A stretch of 64,000 nucleotides of DNA from Eutreptiella sp. 'Long Island Sound 2002' (GCA_964036045.1 OZ038393.1:48042429-48106428); one strand, 5' to 3'; positions 1-12,224 are shown, counted from the first letter of the stretch. Notes: generated by a model not told the origin, from the letters alone. Made by a program: numbers and translations.

Positions 1-385
1 GGCTGTCGTCGAAGGGGTGGTGAAGGTGGTAGTTCCTCATGGCCTTGGCCTGCATGACCCAGGCCTCCGTGGGTTCCGGTGTGTCTGGACTGTTGGGGGA
101 GCCTTGAGCCCAGTAGAGTGCTGTGTGGAGGGCTTCCCAGGGGGCGCCTTCACGGCCTGTGAGTGTGGTGGCCTGGTGCAGTCGCTGCTGGCCCCGTGGG
201 GGGTCTTCCGGGTCTATTTCCGGGGTATAGGCCTGGGCCGCCATGAGGACTCCGTGTGCCCAGTGGAGGACCCACCATTGGGCGTCCGCTTTGAGGATGT
301 GGATGGCGGGTTGTTGGGGGGGCGTGTCCAGGGTGTCCCACGATGCGATAAAACCAAGAAAGAACTTGATGGGGCTGCCCAATAA

Positions 386-2076
386 GCAGACAAACAATGT
401 GTGATGTTGGGTCTTGTACTTACTTGTATGCATGCATGTATGCTGCAGAACCACTCACGACTTTTAAACGGGCTTCAGTCTGCACTTTGGAAATGGCAGC
501 AACAGTGAATAGTGACTTCAGATCAGGGGAAAAATGGTATATCTCAGAAATCAGGCCTTCTGCAAAAATAGTCAAACAGACGCAAGAAAAATGTATTCTC
601 TGTGATAAAAAAAAGATAGAAAATCACTTTAAGTGTCTTCCAGGAATTTTCTGTAGCTCTGGAAAAAAAGATTTGTGTCTGCAGAACTCAGTAGGAACTG
701 CCCTGATGACCTCATAACTCAGTAGGAATGGCCCATAATGGAAGCGGCGTGCTAACGGGGCAAAAAAGGTCAAAAAAGTGAAGTAGTCATATGACCACTA
801 TATAGATGCGGAATTTTATGCTGAGTCTGAAAGCCATATTCTTTATCTGTGAAACAACCATATGTTGGAGGAAGATGCAGACTACTGAAAAGCTCAATCT
901 CAATGTGACTAGCCAAAAAAAAAAAGAAAAAGCAAAGGCCAACACCCATGTTCTGCTATATTACAAATACTGTTGAAAGAAGAAACAATGGAATAACAAA
1001 CAATAACTCATCGGATATACTACAATAGACAAACCCTCTTTTGAATTAAAGGTAAGCCAGTAAGTGTCTTTCAGCCATATTGGAAGTGATCAAGCTCCAT
1101 CGATAATATTTGCCCTAATGTCCCAACCAAACTCCAATAAAGAATAATACCATTGCTCCATATGAAACCAATGATTCGAGAAATTGTTGCTCATTCATGG
1201 ACTTTTAAAACACCACTGGTCCAAAAATGTCCCACAAATAATCCACAAACGCGCCACGGTCCAACACGGGTCAAACAAAAAGGTCCACTAGTCCACGCGG
1301 GACGAGTACTGGTCCAAAGAAGGTCCACCCTTGAGAAACAGTAAGGAATTCACAAGCGCGAGTAAGACTGATCCTACTCTTCCCGACGGACCACATGCAA
1401 TGCAAGAAAGGAGAGTTCATAGGCACAGGCATCACCCTATGGACTTAAGGTCATGCATGCAAAAGTGCAAACCAAAATTCACACTACTTTTACCCGTCGA
1501 TATGGATGGTCTCACCAGGTGTGGACGAGCAGAAACAAATGATCGAAACCGCCGTCGGGCCATCTCGGAAGAGCAAATGAGTCACACTTGAATCTCCGGA
1601 CCTCTCGACTACACCAACATGAGAGAGGCAAGTGCACATGCACATACATGGTCACATGGGGCATGTAAACGCACCAACAAAGGCTACAAGCCATGACCCG
1701 GTAGGCTCTTAGCCCCAACAACTATTCTAAACCAAATTAGCAAATGAGCAATACACCATTGACATGGAGATCCACCTCTTGGGCAAACAAGCACACAATA
1801 GGCCAATGGCCTCCCGTACTCATGGGACCTAACCTCCATGCAAAGAGAGCAACTGCATGGAGAGATGATCCCTCCCAAAGGGAGCACATGCACAACGAGT
1901 TGGTCACATCCTAGAGCGAGTACCTGCATTGAGAAGAAGTCACCTAAGCATGCCCGAGGAGAGTTATTCCCAATCAAAATCCCATAAGAGAGATTGACTT
2001 ATCCATAATGAAAGAGGTCATGCATGGGGAGAGAGTTTTGCCTAGCCTTGACCAAAGAGAGCATGCATATGGAGAG
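386..2076. other. No gene seen (repeat of 4566-6256)
   Basis: Moderately AT-rich DNA with only short frames on both strands and no recognisable domain. It contains purine-rich GAGAG patches and a stretch (2030-2076) that is similar to the sequence beyond the other end of element A (36625 onward). The target was therefore itself a repeat. Confidence 0.5.
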
Positions 2077-2611
2077 GAAAGGTTTTATAGTGATTTCAAC
2101 ACTGTGTGTTTGTTGTGCCTCTCCTGCTGCTTGCTGCTGGTGTAGGGTTTCCTGCTGCTTGTTTCTTGATGAGAGAAATGTTTTATTTGCTGAAATACAA
2201 CCAATCGAGGATAACCCAAGCCAGAGATAAGCAAGTAGAAGAGATTCAGGATCAAAGCATGAAGGGCTGCAGTCACAAAGAGGTAGATAAAGAAAACTAT
2301 CAACAATAGAGCACAGCAATTAGCATACATTGCAACTCAGGATGAAATATTTTACATGATTGAGAAAATCTGATTGGAAAACTGCCCCAAGGGCTCACTC
2401 TCATCCACAGTGCCATCCTGAGATGTGCACTCTTTGTTTTTGGGTCCCATAGGTGCTGAGGTGGCATGGCATGTGGCGATGAGGTCACTGCCATGTCACA
2501 TGGGATATTCCTACTTAGCTAGGCTGACCGGGAATTGAACCCAGGACCTCTCAAAAAGAGGTGCCCAGTCCCCTAGGGTGCATACCACTAGGATAGCTAA
2601 GAATTCATGAG
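2077..2611 (-). repeat. Truncated LTR of element A (duplicated copy)
   Basis: Identical to 6257-6791, the 3'-terminal two thirds of the element A LTR. It is cut at 2611 by the tandem-duplication junction and includes a complete 88-nt tRNA-like module at 2514-2601. Confidence 0.85.
2514..2601 (-). promoter_or_regulatory. tRNA-like module inside LTR (A/B-box motifs), copy 1
   Basis: 88-nt unit with fully complementary 8-nt ends (CTTAGCTA and TAGCTAAG), a D-arm/A-box-like TCCTAGTGGTATGC and a T-arm/B-box GGTTCAATTCC within a CTGGG/CCCGG stem. Confidence 0.6.
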
Positions 2612-3642
2612 GTCCGCATCCTCTGGGGGGCTGGGGGGAAGGTTGGGGATGGTGAGGCGGATGTGCAGGGGGCTATGGCCTGTGGGTCCCAGCGGGAGGG
2701 GTCCATATCGGGCCTCCGCCCGGATGATGGTGGTGGGGTCGCCATAGCATACGTCCATGCGGGATGGGGCGTCATCTGTTTGGTGGGGGAAGTGGGATGG
2801 TTGGCCTCCGAGGTTGGCTGTCACGTCCACGAGCCCCAGCATTTCGATGGTGTCGCGGACTGCATGTTCCTGGGGTGTGGCCTGTCCCCCTCGGTCCGCC
2901 AGGGCCCGGGGGCGGCGTTCATGTCGCCGATGATGATTGTGAGCACGCGCATGGCCATCTGGCGGTATGCCTCGGCCAGGGCTTGGAGAAAGGGTTCCGT
3001 GGCGTCGCCGAAGGGGACGTGGTCGTTGATGACGTTGAGTTGCCATCCGTCCCCGACGACCTCATAGACACCTAGCCTCCCTGGGATGTTGAGGTGGTGG
3101 ACGAGGTGGACGTGGATGCCGGCTCGGGCGTACAGGGGGGTCCCCTTGTGCCAGTAGCATTTGTACGCTTTCCGGTCAGGGGTATATATGGGGGTGGTTT
3201 CTGGGGGGTCGTCGCGTTGTAGGCCTTGTTCCTGGAAGGCGAGGACCACCCCGGCCCCTGTGCCATCGGGACCTCCTGGAGGGCGGTTGTGGCGTCCTTG
3301 GAGTATGTGACGTCCGGTCGGTTGAGGTCGAGGAGGGTGACGGTGGCCTCGGTGTGGGCAGGCCGGGGCTGTGGAGGCTTGTGCCCTTGGCCCTTGCCCC
3401 GTCAAGGAGGGGGACTGGGGCTCGGGGACTCTTTGCCGGTTGGTGGGCGATTGGCTAGGCGCGGCGGGGGGAGGCCTTGGCTCCACTCCGGGGGGAGCTC
3501 CCCAGTGTATTTGGTGCCTCTGTGGGCCTTGTTCTCTTCGGTGCGGAGTCGGATGGGGTGGGCGCTGGTGAGCTCCAGGGTGTGGCCTTCTGGCTTGTCC
3601 GGGGCGTTGCTGCCTTGGTCTAGCTCCTTTCGGCGGTGCCAC
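2597..3642 (-). pseudogene. LINE apurinic-type endonuclease (EEP fold), frameshifted and truncated
   Basis: Two overlapping frames together give the second half of an exonuclease-endonuclease-phosphatase domain. The first frame (3642-2821) contains IIIGDMNAAP, the catalytic Asp/Asn motif (GDFN in typical LINEs), near 2905-2935. The second frame (3046-2597) contains MDVCYGD, matching the conserved substrate-binding Asp strand, and GHSPLHIRL, matching the terminal S-D-H motif with Gly in place of Asp. A frameshift lies near 2870-2895. The domain would nick target DNA for target-primed reverse transcription. No reverse transcriptase follows, because the sequence is cut at 2612 by the tandem-duplication junction. 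The EEP assignment is firm; activity is unlikely. Confidence 0.75.
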
Positions 3643-4634
3643 ACCACCCGGATCTGTGGCCCCCCATTGTCCCCCGGGTCGCGGAGGCCATACTGGATGG
3701 TGCCCTCACACCAGATCCAGTCGCATTTGTGGTCGTTGCGGAAGGGCTGCTGGACCTTCGCGCCCTTTTCGAGTCCTGGGTACGCCTCGGGCGGGGGCGG
3801 TGCTGGTGGCGAGAGGGAGGATGATGAGGATGCCTGGTCCGGGTGTGGCGGTGGTAATGATGGGAAGGAGGATGACGAGGATGCTTGGTCTGGGTTCGCC
3901 GGGTGGGTCCGGTGGGGTGCGGGGGGTCGGGAGGTCGCTGCTTTTCCGGCTTGGTTGGGGGCGGGTGCGCCCCTTGTTAGTCTCGCTCGCTTGGGTCGGA
4001 CTGGAGGCAGCGGGGCTTGGGGGGCGTGGGCTTTGAAGAAGGGGTGTGTTGCTTGCTGGCCCGGATCCCTCAGTGGGGGTTCTGCCGGCGTTTGCATGTT
4101 CGCTTTCGCGTGGCTGCGCATGAGGTCGGCGAGCTTGCGCACGGTCTCCGGGGGATCGGATGGCCATAGCAGTGCGGCCGGGCTGTCGTCGAAGGGGTGG
4201 TGAAGGTGGTAGTTCCTCATGGCCTTGGCCTGCATGACCCAGGCCTCCGTGGGTTCCGGTGTGTCTGGACTGTTGGGGGAGCCTTGAGCCCAGTAGAGTG
4301 CTGTGTGGAGGGCTTCCCAGGGGGCGCCTTCACGGCCTGTGAGTGTGGTGGCCTGGTGCAGTCGCTGCTGGCCCCGTGGGGGGTCTTCCGGGTCTATTTC
4401 CGGGGTATAGGCCTGGGCCGCCATGAGGACTCCGTGTGCCCAGTGGAGGACCCACCATTGGGCGTCCGCTTTGAGGATGTGGATGGCGGGTTGTTGGGGG
4501 GGCGTGTCCAGGGTGTCCCACGATGCGATAAAACCAAGAAAGAACTTGATGGGGCTGCCCAATAAGCAGACAAACAATGTGTGATGTTGGGTCTTGTACT
4601 TACTTGTATGCATGCATGTATGCTGCAGAACCAC
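3402..4634 (-). CDS. LINE ORF1-like protein (gag-like), unrecognised family
   Basis: A 410-residue open frame rich in Pro, Ala and Ser. It has serine and proline runs near residues 230-265 and a hydrophobic, tryptophan-rich N-terminal third. It overlaps the next frame (endonuclease, 3642-2821) by about 240 nt in a different phase, the arrangement seen in many two-ORF non-LTR retrotransposons. No CCHC knuckle or RRM is obvious, so the ORF1 label rests on position upstream of an endonuclease. The first residues lie beyond the likely LINE start (about 4565) and may not belong to it. Its 3' part recurs at 17-385 in the other duplication copy. The true start is uncertain. Confidence 0.4.
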   Translation of the reverse strand: MVLQHTCMHTSKYKTQHHTLFVCLLGSPIKFFLGFIASWDTLDTPPQQPAIHILKADAQWWVLHWAHGVLMAAQAYTPEIDPEDPPRGQQRLHQATTLTGREGAPWEALHTALYWAQGSPNSPDTPEPTEAWVMQAKAMRNYHLHHPFDDSPAALLWPSDPPETVRKLADLMRSHAKANMQTPAEPPLRDPGQQATHPFFKAHAPQAPLPPVRPKRARLTRGAPAPNQAGKAATSRPPAPHRTHPANPDQASSSSSFPSLPPPHPDQASSSSSLSPPAPPPPEAYPGLEKGAKVQQPFRNDHKCDWIWCEGTIQYGLRDPGDNGGPQIRVVWHRRKELDQGSNAPDKPEGHTLELTSAHPIRLRTEENKAHRGTKYTGELPPEWSQGLPPPRLANRPPTGKESPSPSPPP

Positions 4635-6256
4635 TCACGACTTTTAAACGGGCTTCAGTCTGCACTTTGGAAATGGCAGCAACAGTGAATAGTGACTTCA
4701 GATCAGGGGAAAAATGGTATATCTCAGAAATCAGGCCTTCTGCAAAAATAGTCAAACAGACGCAAGAAAAATGTATTCTCTGTGATAAAAAAAAGATAGA
4801 AAATCACTTTAAGTGTCTTCCAGGAATTTTCTGTAGCTCTGGAAAAAAAGATTTGTGTCTGCAGAACTCAGTAGGAACTGCCCTGATGACCTCATAACTC
4901 AGTAGGAATGGCCCATAATGGAAGCGGCGTGCTAACGGGGCAAAAAAGGTCAAAAAAGTGAAGTAGTCATATGACCACTATATAGATGCGGAATTTTATG
5001 CTGAGTCTGAAAGCCATATTCTTTATCTGTGAAACAACCATATGTTGGAGGAAGATGCAGACTACTGAAAAGCTCAATCTCAATGTGACTAGCCAAAAAA
5101 AAAAAGAAAAAGCAAAGGCCAACACCCATGTTCTGCTATATTACAAATACTGTTGAAAGAAGAAACAATGGAATAACAAACAATAACTCATCGGATATAC
5201 TACAATAGACAAACCCTCTTTTGAATTAAAGGTAAGCCAGTAAGTGTCTTTCAGCCATATTGGAAGTGATCAAGCTCCATCGATAATATTTGCCCTAATG
5301 TCCCAACCAAACTCCAATAAAGAATAATACCATTGCTCCATATGAAACCAATGATTCGAGAAATTGTTGCTCATTCATGGACTTTTAAAACACCACTGGT
5401 CCAAAAATGTCCCACAAATAATCCACAAACGCGCCACGGTCCAACACGGGTCAAACAAAAAGGTCCACTAGTCCACGCGGGACGAGTACTGGTCCAAAGA
5501 AGGTCCACCCTTGAGAAACAGTAAGGAATTCACAAGCGCGAGTAAGACTGATCCTACTCTTCCCGACGGACCACATGCAATGCAAGAAAGGAGAGTTCAT
5601 AGGCACAGGCATCACCCTATGGACTTAAGGTCATGCATGCAAAAGTGCAAACCAAAATTCACACTACTTTTACCCGTCGATATGGATGGTCTCACCAGGT
5701 GTGGACGAGCAGAAACAAATGATCGAAACCGCCGTCGGGCCATCTCGGAAGAGCAAATGAGTCACACTTGAATCTCCGGACCTCTCGACTACACCAACAT
5801 GAGAGAGGCAAGTGCACATGCACATACATGGTCACATGGGGCATGTAAACGCACCAACAAAGGCTACAAGCCATGACCCGGTAGGCTCTTAGCCCCAACA
5901 ACTATTCTAAACCAAATTAGCAAATGAGCAATACACCATTGACATGGAGATCCACCTCTTGGGCAAACAAGCACACAATAGGCCAATGGCCTCCCGTACT
6001 CATGGGACCTAACCTCCATGCAAAGAGAGCAACTGCATGGAGAGATGATCCCTCCCAAAGGGAGCACATGCACAACGAGTTGGTCACATCCTAGAGCGAG
6101 TACCTGCATTGAGAAGAAGTCACCTAAGCATGCCCGAGGAGAGTTATTCCCAATCAAAATCCCATAAGAGAGATTGACTTATCCATAATGAAAGAGGTCA
6201 TGCATGGGGAGAGAGTTTTGCCTAGCCTTGACCAAAGAGAGCATGCATATGGAGAG
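4566..6256. other. No gene seen; target DNA left of element A
   Basis: Same content as 386-2076. Its last five bases (6252-6256, GAGAG) are the left copy of the target-site duplication of element A. Nothing else is recognised. Confidence 0.5.
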
Positions 6257-7050
6257 GAAAGGTTTTATAGTGATTTCAACACTGTGTGTTTGTTGTGCCT
6301 CTCCTGCTGCTTGCTGCTGGTGTAGGGTTTCCTGCTGCTTGTTTCTTGATGAGAGAAATGTTTTATTTGCTGAAATACAACCAATCGAGGATAACCCAAG
6401 CCAGAGATAAGCAAGTAGAAGAGATTCAGGATCAAAGCATGAAGGGCTGCAGTCACAAAGAGGTAGATAAAGAAAACTATCAACAATAGAGCACAGCAAT
6501 TAGCATACATTGCAACTCAGGATGAAATATTTTACATGATTGAGAAAATCTGATTGGAAAACTGCCCCAAGGGCTCACTCTCATCCACAGTGCCATCCTG
6601 AGATGTGCACTCTTTGTTTTTGGGTCCCATAGGTGCTGAGGTGGCATGGCATGTGGCGATGAGGTCACTGCCATGTCACATGGGATATTCCTACTTAGCT
6701 AGGCTGACCGGGAATTGAACCCAGGACCTCTCAAAAAGAGGTGCCCAGTCCCCTAGGGTGCATACCACTAGGATAGCTAAGAATTCATGAGAAAACATAG
6801 ATAAGTTCATAGGCTCTGCCTTCAGTATATCAGTGCCTCAGCAACCCAGGAAATGATGTTTTAGTGCCCATAGCTTGGGGATAAAAGGGTCCACACCACA
6901 TCCTGATTTAGTGTTTGGTTCCATAGGACAAAATGTGTTATCACCACTTTTGGTTGGGCCAATACTAAGATAGAAATGCCTGTGTGTTTAGACCATCTCT
7001 AATACAACTAAAGCATACCCTAAAGCATTGGAAAAGCACTTTTTCTCACT
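6257..7050 (-). repeat. 3' LTR of element A
   Basis: 794 bp, starting AGTGAG and ending near CCTTTC on the minus strand. It aligns along its length with the LTRs at 35686-36624, 40720-41506 and 45336-46122. It is preceded by a G-rich polypurine tract and followed by GAGAG. It carries the tRNA-like module at 6694-6781. Confidence 0.85.
6694..6781 (-). promoter_or_regulatory. tRNA-like module inside 3' LTR of element A
   Basis: Same 88-nt unit as at 2514-2601. The end pairing (CTTAGCTA with TAGCTAAG) and B-box GGTTCAATTCC are intact. A CTCT/AGAG hairpin sits where a long variable arm would be. It is not called as a functional tRNA gene because the anticodon arm is unclear. Confidence 0.6.
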
Positions 7051-7060
7051 CCCCCCTTGT
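7051..7060 (-). promoter_or_regulatory. Polypurine tract of element A
   Basis: ACAAGGGGGG on the minus strand immediately upstream of the 3' LTR. It would prime plus-strand DNA synthesis. The same ACAAGGGGGG precedes the 3' LTR of element C at 45326-45335. Confidence 0.75.
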
Positions 7061-8790
7061 GCTGTGGTGGCCATCACTGTCGCACCTTCAGGAAAAAGGG
7101 ATTTTTTCTTGGCCTTTCCTTGGTTTCCAAATCTACTTTCAAATACCTATAGCTTCCCTAACACTGGAAAAGAGCGCTTTACCATGGCGAGCGACTCTTG
7201 CTGCATTGTTGATGATAAAATGAAACTCCAACAGAAAGCTCAGCGCTCTTGGCGCTGCCGGGGTTCCTGTGGCTTGGTGGGGTTAGAGTAGGGCATGCCA
7301 AGACCATATGCATGTGCATCCCTTCCTCCAAGCTGCAGCGTAACACAACCCAACGCGATACTCTCATAGGACGCTCGACCCAAGTCTCAAGGAACCTGAT
7401 GGAGACACCTGTCCTGGTACTGGGGCGAGGGTGCGCTATTTGAATTAGAATTGCCCCTTGGAGGGGTCTTGATTCTGGTTCAGTCTCCTGCTGCTGCTTT
7501 TCCGCCAGAACAGCGGCCTACTCGACGAGGCTTTGCGAGGAGGTCTGTACAACAGAGAGATGGGAGAATGAGGGACGAATACACGCAAGCGCGAAGCGAC
7601 CACACCTAAATCCGTCAAATGACGGCCTAGAATTTTTCTGAAGGCACACACCTGGACAGAATCCAATTGTGCATCAGATGCACATTTTGATAAAAATTGT
7701 AGTCATCTCTTGATTTTTTAAATCAAGAGATTCCTACGCAGAAAAAGGCGGCGCGCCGGAGCAGCTCCTAGCAAAGCGCCGGAAAATACAGAAAAAATAA
7801 GATATTCTAAACGTATGTCTCACGTAGACAGGAAAATGACGAGACACACATAAATAGATGTGATTAAAGATTCCACCCACATTGCCAGAATCAACCAAAA
7901 ATCAGGAATTCGAAATAAAAAGAATATAACTTCAATGAATCAGGTATAAACTGCAGGTGTGCTCGTTCTGTTTTCCCGACGCACAGTGCTCGCCATGTGT
8001 CGTCATTTTCAAGCCTGGTAGCACGATAGAACACGATAGAGGGATGGATGAGAAAGATTGCAGATGATTGGAGGTAAGATCAGGGCAAAAAAGATGGCCT
8101 TCGGCCAGCGAGTGGTTGTCATGGGGGGCTAACGGTCCTGTCCTGCGATGCAATGCGGGGCAACCATGACAACTGCTCTTACACACCAACCTCCCTTTTT
8201 TGTAGCACTGATTAGAACATACACATGCGTGCACAAACGCTTGCTTTGCTTGTGTCTCGTTTCTGCACTCCCTTGCTTCGCTCTCCAGCGGTAGGTAAGG
8301 TGAGTAAGCCCAGGAGGAACCACCCCCTGGTGGAGTTCGTGATCGTGGTATGGATTGTGGGATAAGAGAAAGATTGACAGTACCCTCGTGCATGCTCGTG
8401 CATTCACACACGGATTAAAGGGTAGGCCACGCGAAATGCGCACGGTAAACCTTTTTTAGGTTAACCAGGGGCTCCTCGGTACGTTCATTAAGAGAAAATG
8501 AGGAGTCTCTTAACGCTTGCTTGCTCGACAGGGGTGTTTGAGGACAGCGTATTATAGGTCACACTGAGAAGCGTATAATACGTGGAGTGTGGCTTGGTTC
8601 CTCAGTCGCAAACACCCCTTCATTGGCCTTTGCTTTACAGGTGGGCAGGGTAGGGTGAACTGGTGCAGTCCCTTGAGCCGTGCTAAAATATACGGCGCTG
8701 ATCACACAAACAACCAGCTACGACTCAGCCAGGAGTGGCAAGCGTAGCCTGACCTCTTCAACATTCACGCTGTGCACGCAACAAGGGCAC
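7061..8790 (-). other. 3' noncoding region of element A (distal part)
   Basis: About 1.7 kb without a credible frame. It matches the corresponding part of element C (about 43730-45325) in inverted orientation, including a shared block at 8390-8640. It is the continuation of 20258-20982, separated by the 11.46-kb insertion. Confidence 0.75.
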
Positions 8791-8817
8791 CTCTTCGCTT
8801 TCGAGTCCTTCCATCAT

Positions 8818-9241
8818 TGTGATTGTTGACGTATAAAACCCGATAAATGAATCTTTTAAGCTCTTGCTCAACTTGAAGAACACCAATTCTCCAATAGACG
8901 AAGGCACGGAATACAAATGCACGAAAATCAGAATGTGAAATCCACGCGATCCTCAAATCCCCGTCCGAGTCGATGAAACATGAATAATCATGGCAAAGCC
9001 CCTAAATGGGAAAGCATTGTGAAATGCTGATTCATACTGAGGACTGAAGCTCTCATAAGCGCAAAATTCATGTATTCGATACAAGCATCGAGATCTGTCA
9101 ATCAATTCTGAAATTCGTATCATAAACAACACCGTAAGGAAATTCTGAAAGACCGCGCACGCGTCTGAACTACTCAGCCGATCCGCACTGCCCTGCCAGC
9201 TCTGCCAAGGGCAGGAGCACACCCTAGCCATGCCAATCACA
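8818..9241. repeat. Left LTR of element B
   Basis: 424 bp beginning TGTGATTG and ending CAATCACA, a perfect 8-bp terminal inverted repeat with canonical TG...CA ends. Most of it recurs, in two pieces and two orientations, at 19604-20252. Confidence 0.75.
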
Positions 9242-9339
9242 CCCGCCGCCAAGGCTGAGCATCAGTGGATGACAGCCTGATGAATACTGAGAGGCAGTGG
9301 CGTCAGTAAAGGGCCAACAGCCCCCTGAGGCCGGCAGAC

Positions 9340-10260
9340 GTGAAAAAAAGTACTGCAGACTGTCACATACACCAGCGGGGACGGCGTCCACCTGCCCGGC
9401 ACGCACGACGGACACCTGAGAAGTGGAGGCTAGCCTTAGCAGCCCACGGTGTTGGACACAAGTACGACCCCAGCGACCTCTTCCCACATCCCCCGGACAG
9501 GGGCCGCACTTCCTGGACCCCAGCGACCCGCCTGCAACAAGGAAAGGGGGCAGCGCCACACCCGGGGCCCCCATCCCACCTGACCCTCCTCTCCCACGTA
9601 ACGGGTCCGCGAGGGGCCGGGCAAAGGGGCCAGCCAAACACGCGGAGCCCGCGGCCGAACTGATGACCACGGGGGTGTTGTCGAACAGCGCACGCCACCG
9701 GATCCGGGCGCTGGCGCTGGGCAATTGACGGCAACACGCCGTCCGCACTGAGGCGGAGACCCGGGCGGCATGTCCAGCCCTTGTGCACGCAAACTTCAGT
9801 AACCTCCACGGCACCCCGGTGCGACGCATGGGACGCCCCCCCAGGACCCTGAGCCGCGCCTGGCCACAGGTCCTACAGCGACGACCCAGTGGCACACAGC
9901 CGCGCAACACACCCCAGCAACACCTGACGGTCCGACAAACCGACGAGACGGACGTCAACCTGCCCGACACATGCAACAGATGCCCGGAGAATGGAGGCCG
10001 GCCTTCGCAACCCGTGGTGTCAAGCACGCACGGAAACCCCACGACTTCCTCCTACAACCCCCCGGGCGAGGGCCACGCTTCTCGGACCCCGCGACCCACC
10101 TGCAGCAGGGAACGGGGCGGCGCCACGCCCAGACCCGTCCTCCCGCCTGACCCTCCTCTCCCGCGAGCCGGATCCACAAGGGGCCGGGCAAAGGGCCCGG
10201 CCAAATACGCGGAACCCGCGGCGGGGCCGATAACCACAAGAATGTTAACGAACCACCGGC
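9340..10260 (+). repeat. Diverged 567-bp direct repeat within element G
   Basis: A block of about 320 bp around 9363-9700 recurs at about 9945-10250 with an offset near 567, for example GACCCTCCTCTCCC at 9582 and 10149 followed by the shared AGGGGCCGGGCAAAGGG. Confidence 0.7.
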
Positions 10261-11219
10261 TAGAGTATTACCGTCCAGGGCGAGCATCCGGAGATAAGTG
10301 CACCGCGGGGACCAGCACGCACCTCCTCCGGGGAGTTGAGCGCCTGGGACGCGCAGGGTTACTACACGTATAACCTATGCGAATGGTACGGGGGGCACAC
10401 TCCCCGCAGACAGTTAACAGCGTCCATGAGAGGGAGGGGGGCTGCAACACTGCCCGGTACTCCTGTCCTCCACGACCCTACCCGGGGCATGCGGGGGGCC
10501 GCAAGCTCACCACACGGGGCCGCGCCGACCCCCCTGCCAACAGGCACGGGTGTGTTACGCCGAGCCCCACCCGCCACGTCGGACGGAGCGTCCCGACACC
10601 ACAGCACAAGCCGAACCACCCTAACCATCCTAGCCACCACACCCAGCACGGTGACACAAACACGCCACTCGAATGACCCGCAACGCACGACACGAGAAGG
10701 CGCACGGCAGACAGACATGCACGAGCACGAGCACAGCACTACCAAGCTGGAACAACACCCTGGGGCTCCCATGGGGAGCACAGGGACACACCGAGGGGGA
10801 CCGGCCGGGCCTTGCCACCGACGGGGGGTGTACATATGAGTGGCACAAGGGAAACTGGAAGTACGGCTACGGAGCACCACGAAATACCGGATAATGGATT
10901 GTGCATGCAACACTGCCAGGGCGGGGCAGGGAACAGGGCACCGACAGGGGGAAAAACCTTTTACAGCGGTCCGTCCACTTGTCATGGCTTTTCTCCCCCG
11001 CGGCGGGCGGGCGGCGCACAGTACAAACGTACCGTGCCGGCCCCACACACCTGGCACCGACCAACATCGCAACAAGCAGAACACCTGCACACCACAAATC
11101 CGACTGCGCGGGCGCCCGCTGCGACGACAAGGAACGAAAGCCGAACAAACCAACGAGGAGGCGACTAACACAGCCACAGACCGCCAGAACCACTACAGCG
11201 GACGCAACGTGACTGTGAA

Positions 11220-12130
11220 CAGACCGCGCGCACACCGACCAGCGCCAAGCTGGCCGGGGCGTGCATGGACCGGTGCGAGAGCAACGTCCAACGAGCTAGC
11301 GACACCGTGGCGAGCCGCGCCCCCCGACCACCATGGCCACAAACACAGAGGAACACTGTGACTCTACCGCTGCGGACGCGGCCCACGAACGTGCCCAAAC
11401 TACACTACACGACACTTGTACAAACCAAGACGCAACAAACCGACGCAGACACAAACGTGCTGGCTAAACGGGCAGGATTCGACGATGAGACCACCGGCAG
11501 CAGCGCAACGGAACCCACACGAACCCAGCCGACCATGAGGCGGCCACGACAACCGCGCACCAACCACACCACAGCTGCAGCCACCACTTGACCGTAAACA
11601 GACCACACGCAAGCCGGCCAACGCCGAACCAGCCAGGCGTGCACCGGTCGAAACTGAAACGGCGCCCAACGGGTTGGAAACACCGTGGTCCGCCACGCCC
11701 ACCGACGACCGTACCCACGAACACAGCAGAAGGGCACAGCGCTGCCAATACAAACGCGACCAACCAACGGTAACAAACTACACAACACTACCTTTGGACA
11801 AACCACGACGCCACTGACCAGCGACGACACGGACATGCCGGCTGCATAAACAACATTCGGCGGAACGACCACCGGCAGCAGCGCAATGGAACCCACGCAA
11901 ACCAAGCCGACTATGAGGCGGCCAAGACTACCGCGAACCAACAACACCGCAGCTGCAGCCGCCACTTGATCGTAAACAGACCACACGCAAGCCGGCCAAC
12001 ACCAAACCAGCCAGGCGTGCACGGGTCGAAACGGGAACGGCGTCCAAAGGGTTGGTGACACCGTGGTGCGCCGCGCCCGCCAACGACCATGCCCACGAAC
12101 AAAACTTGGCTCTACCATCACGCAACCGAC
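11220..12130 (+). repeat. 378-bp tandem repeat, about 2.5 copies, within element G
   Basis: The string ACACCGTGG with matching flanks occurs at 11302, 11680 and 12058, a constant spacing of 378. The intervening sequence aligns with moderate divergence. This repetition explains the long minus-strand frames here. Confidence 0.75.
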
Positions 12131-12224
12131 CAACCTACATTAACAAACTACACCGCAACCGTACCATACGACCGACCAACCGGCCACAACGACCTACTTC
12201 GAACTTCTGGCCCCCCGGGAGAGC

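Larger units (their letters stand above)
1..2611. repeat. Left copy of 4180-bp tandem duplication (window-truncated)
   Basis: Positions 1-2611 recur at 4181-6791 with a constant offset of 4180. Every line I compared was identical. The copies diverge abruptly at 2612 versus 6792. The unit contains the end of a LINE ORF, about 1.7 kb of unrecognised DNA and the terminal part of an LTR. A LINE reading frame crosses 4181 without a break, so the original junction is the right-hand one and the new junction is 2611/2612. This fits a tandem duplication and not a pair of LTRs. Perfect identity means it is very recent or an assembly artefact. Confidence 0.9.
4181..6791. repeat. Right copy of 4180-bp tandem duplication
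   Basis: Matches 1-2611. This copy keeps the natural context on both sides: the LINE frame continues leftwards across 4181, and the LTR of element A continues rightwards to 7050. It is therefore the parental arrangement. Confidence 0.9.

Noticed and set aside
1-6791. Repeats 1-2611 and 4181-6791 as a pair of LTRs
   Set aside because: A LINE reading frame crosses the boundary at 4181, the internal part lacks LTR-element genes, and the right copy merges into a known LTR.
9224-12133. Long minus-strand frames (up to 272 codons) in element G
   Set aside because: The minus strand is A-poor and tandemly repeated. The translations are Val/Cys/Arg-rich with internal duplication and no motif.
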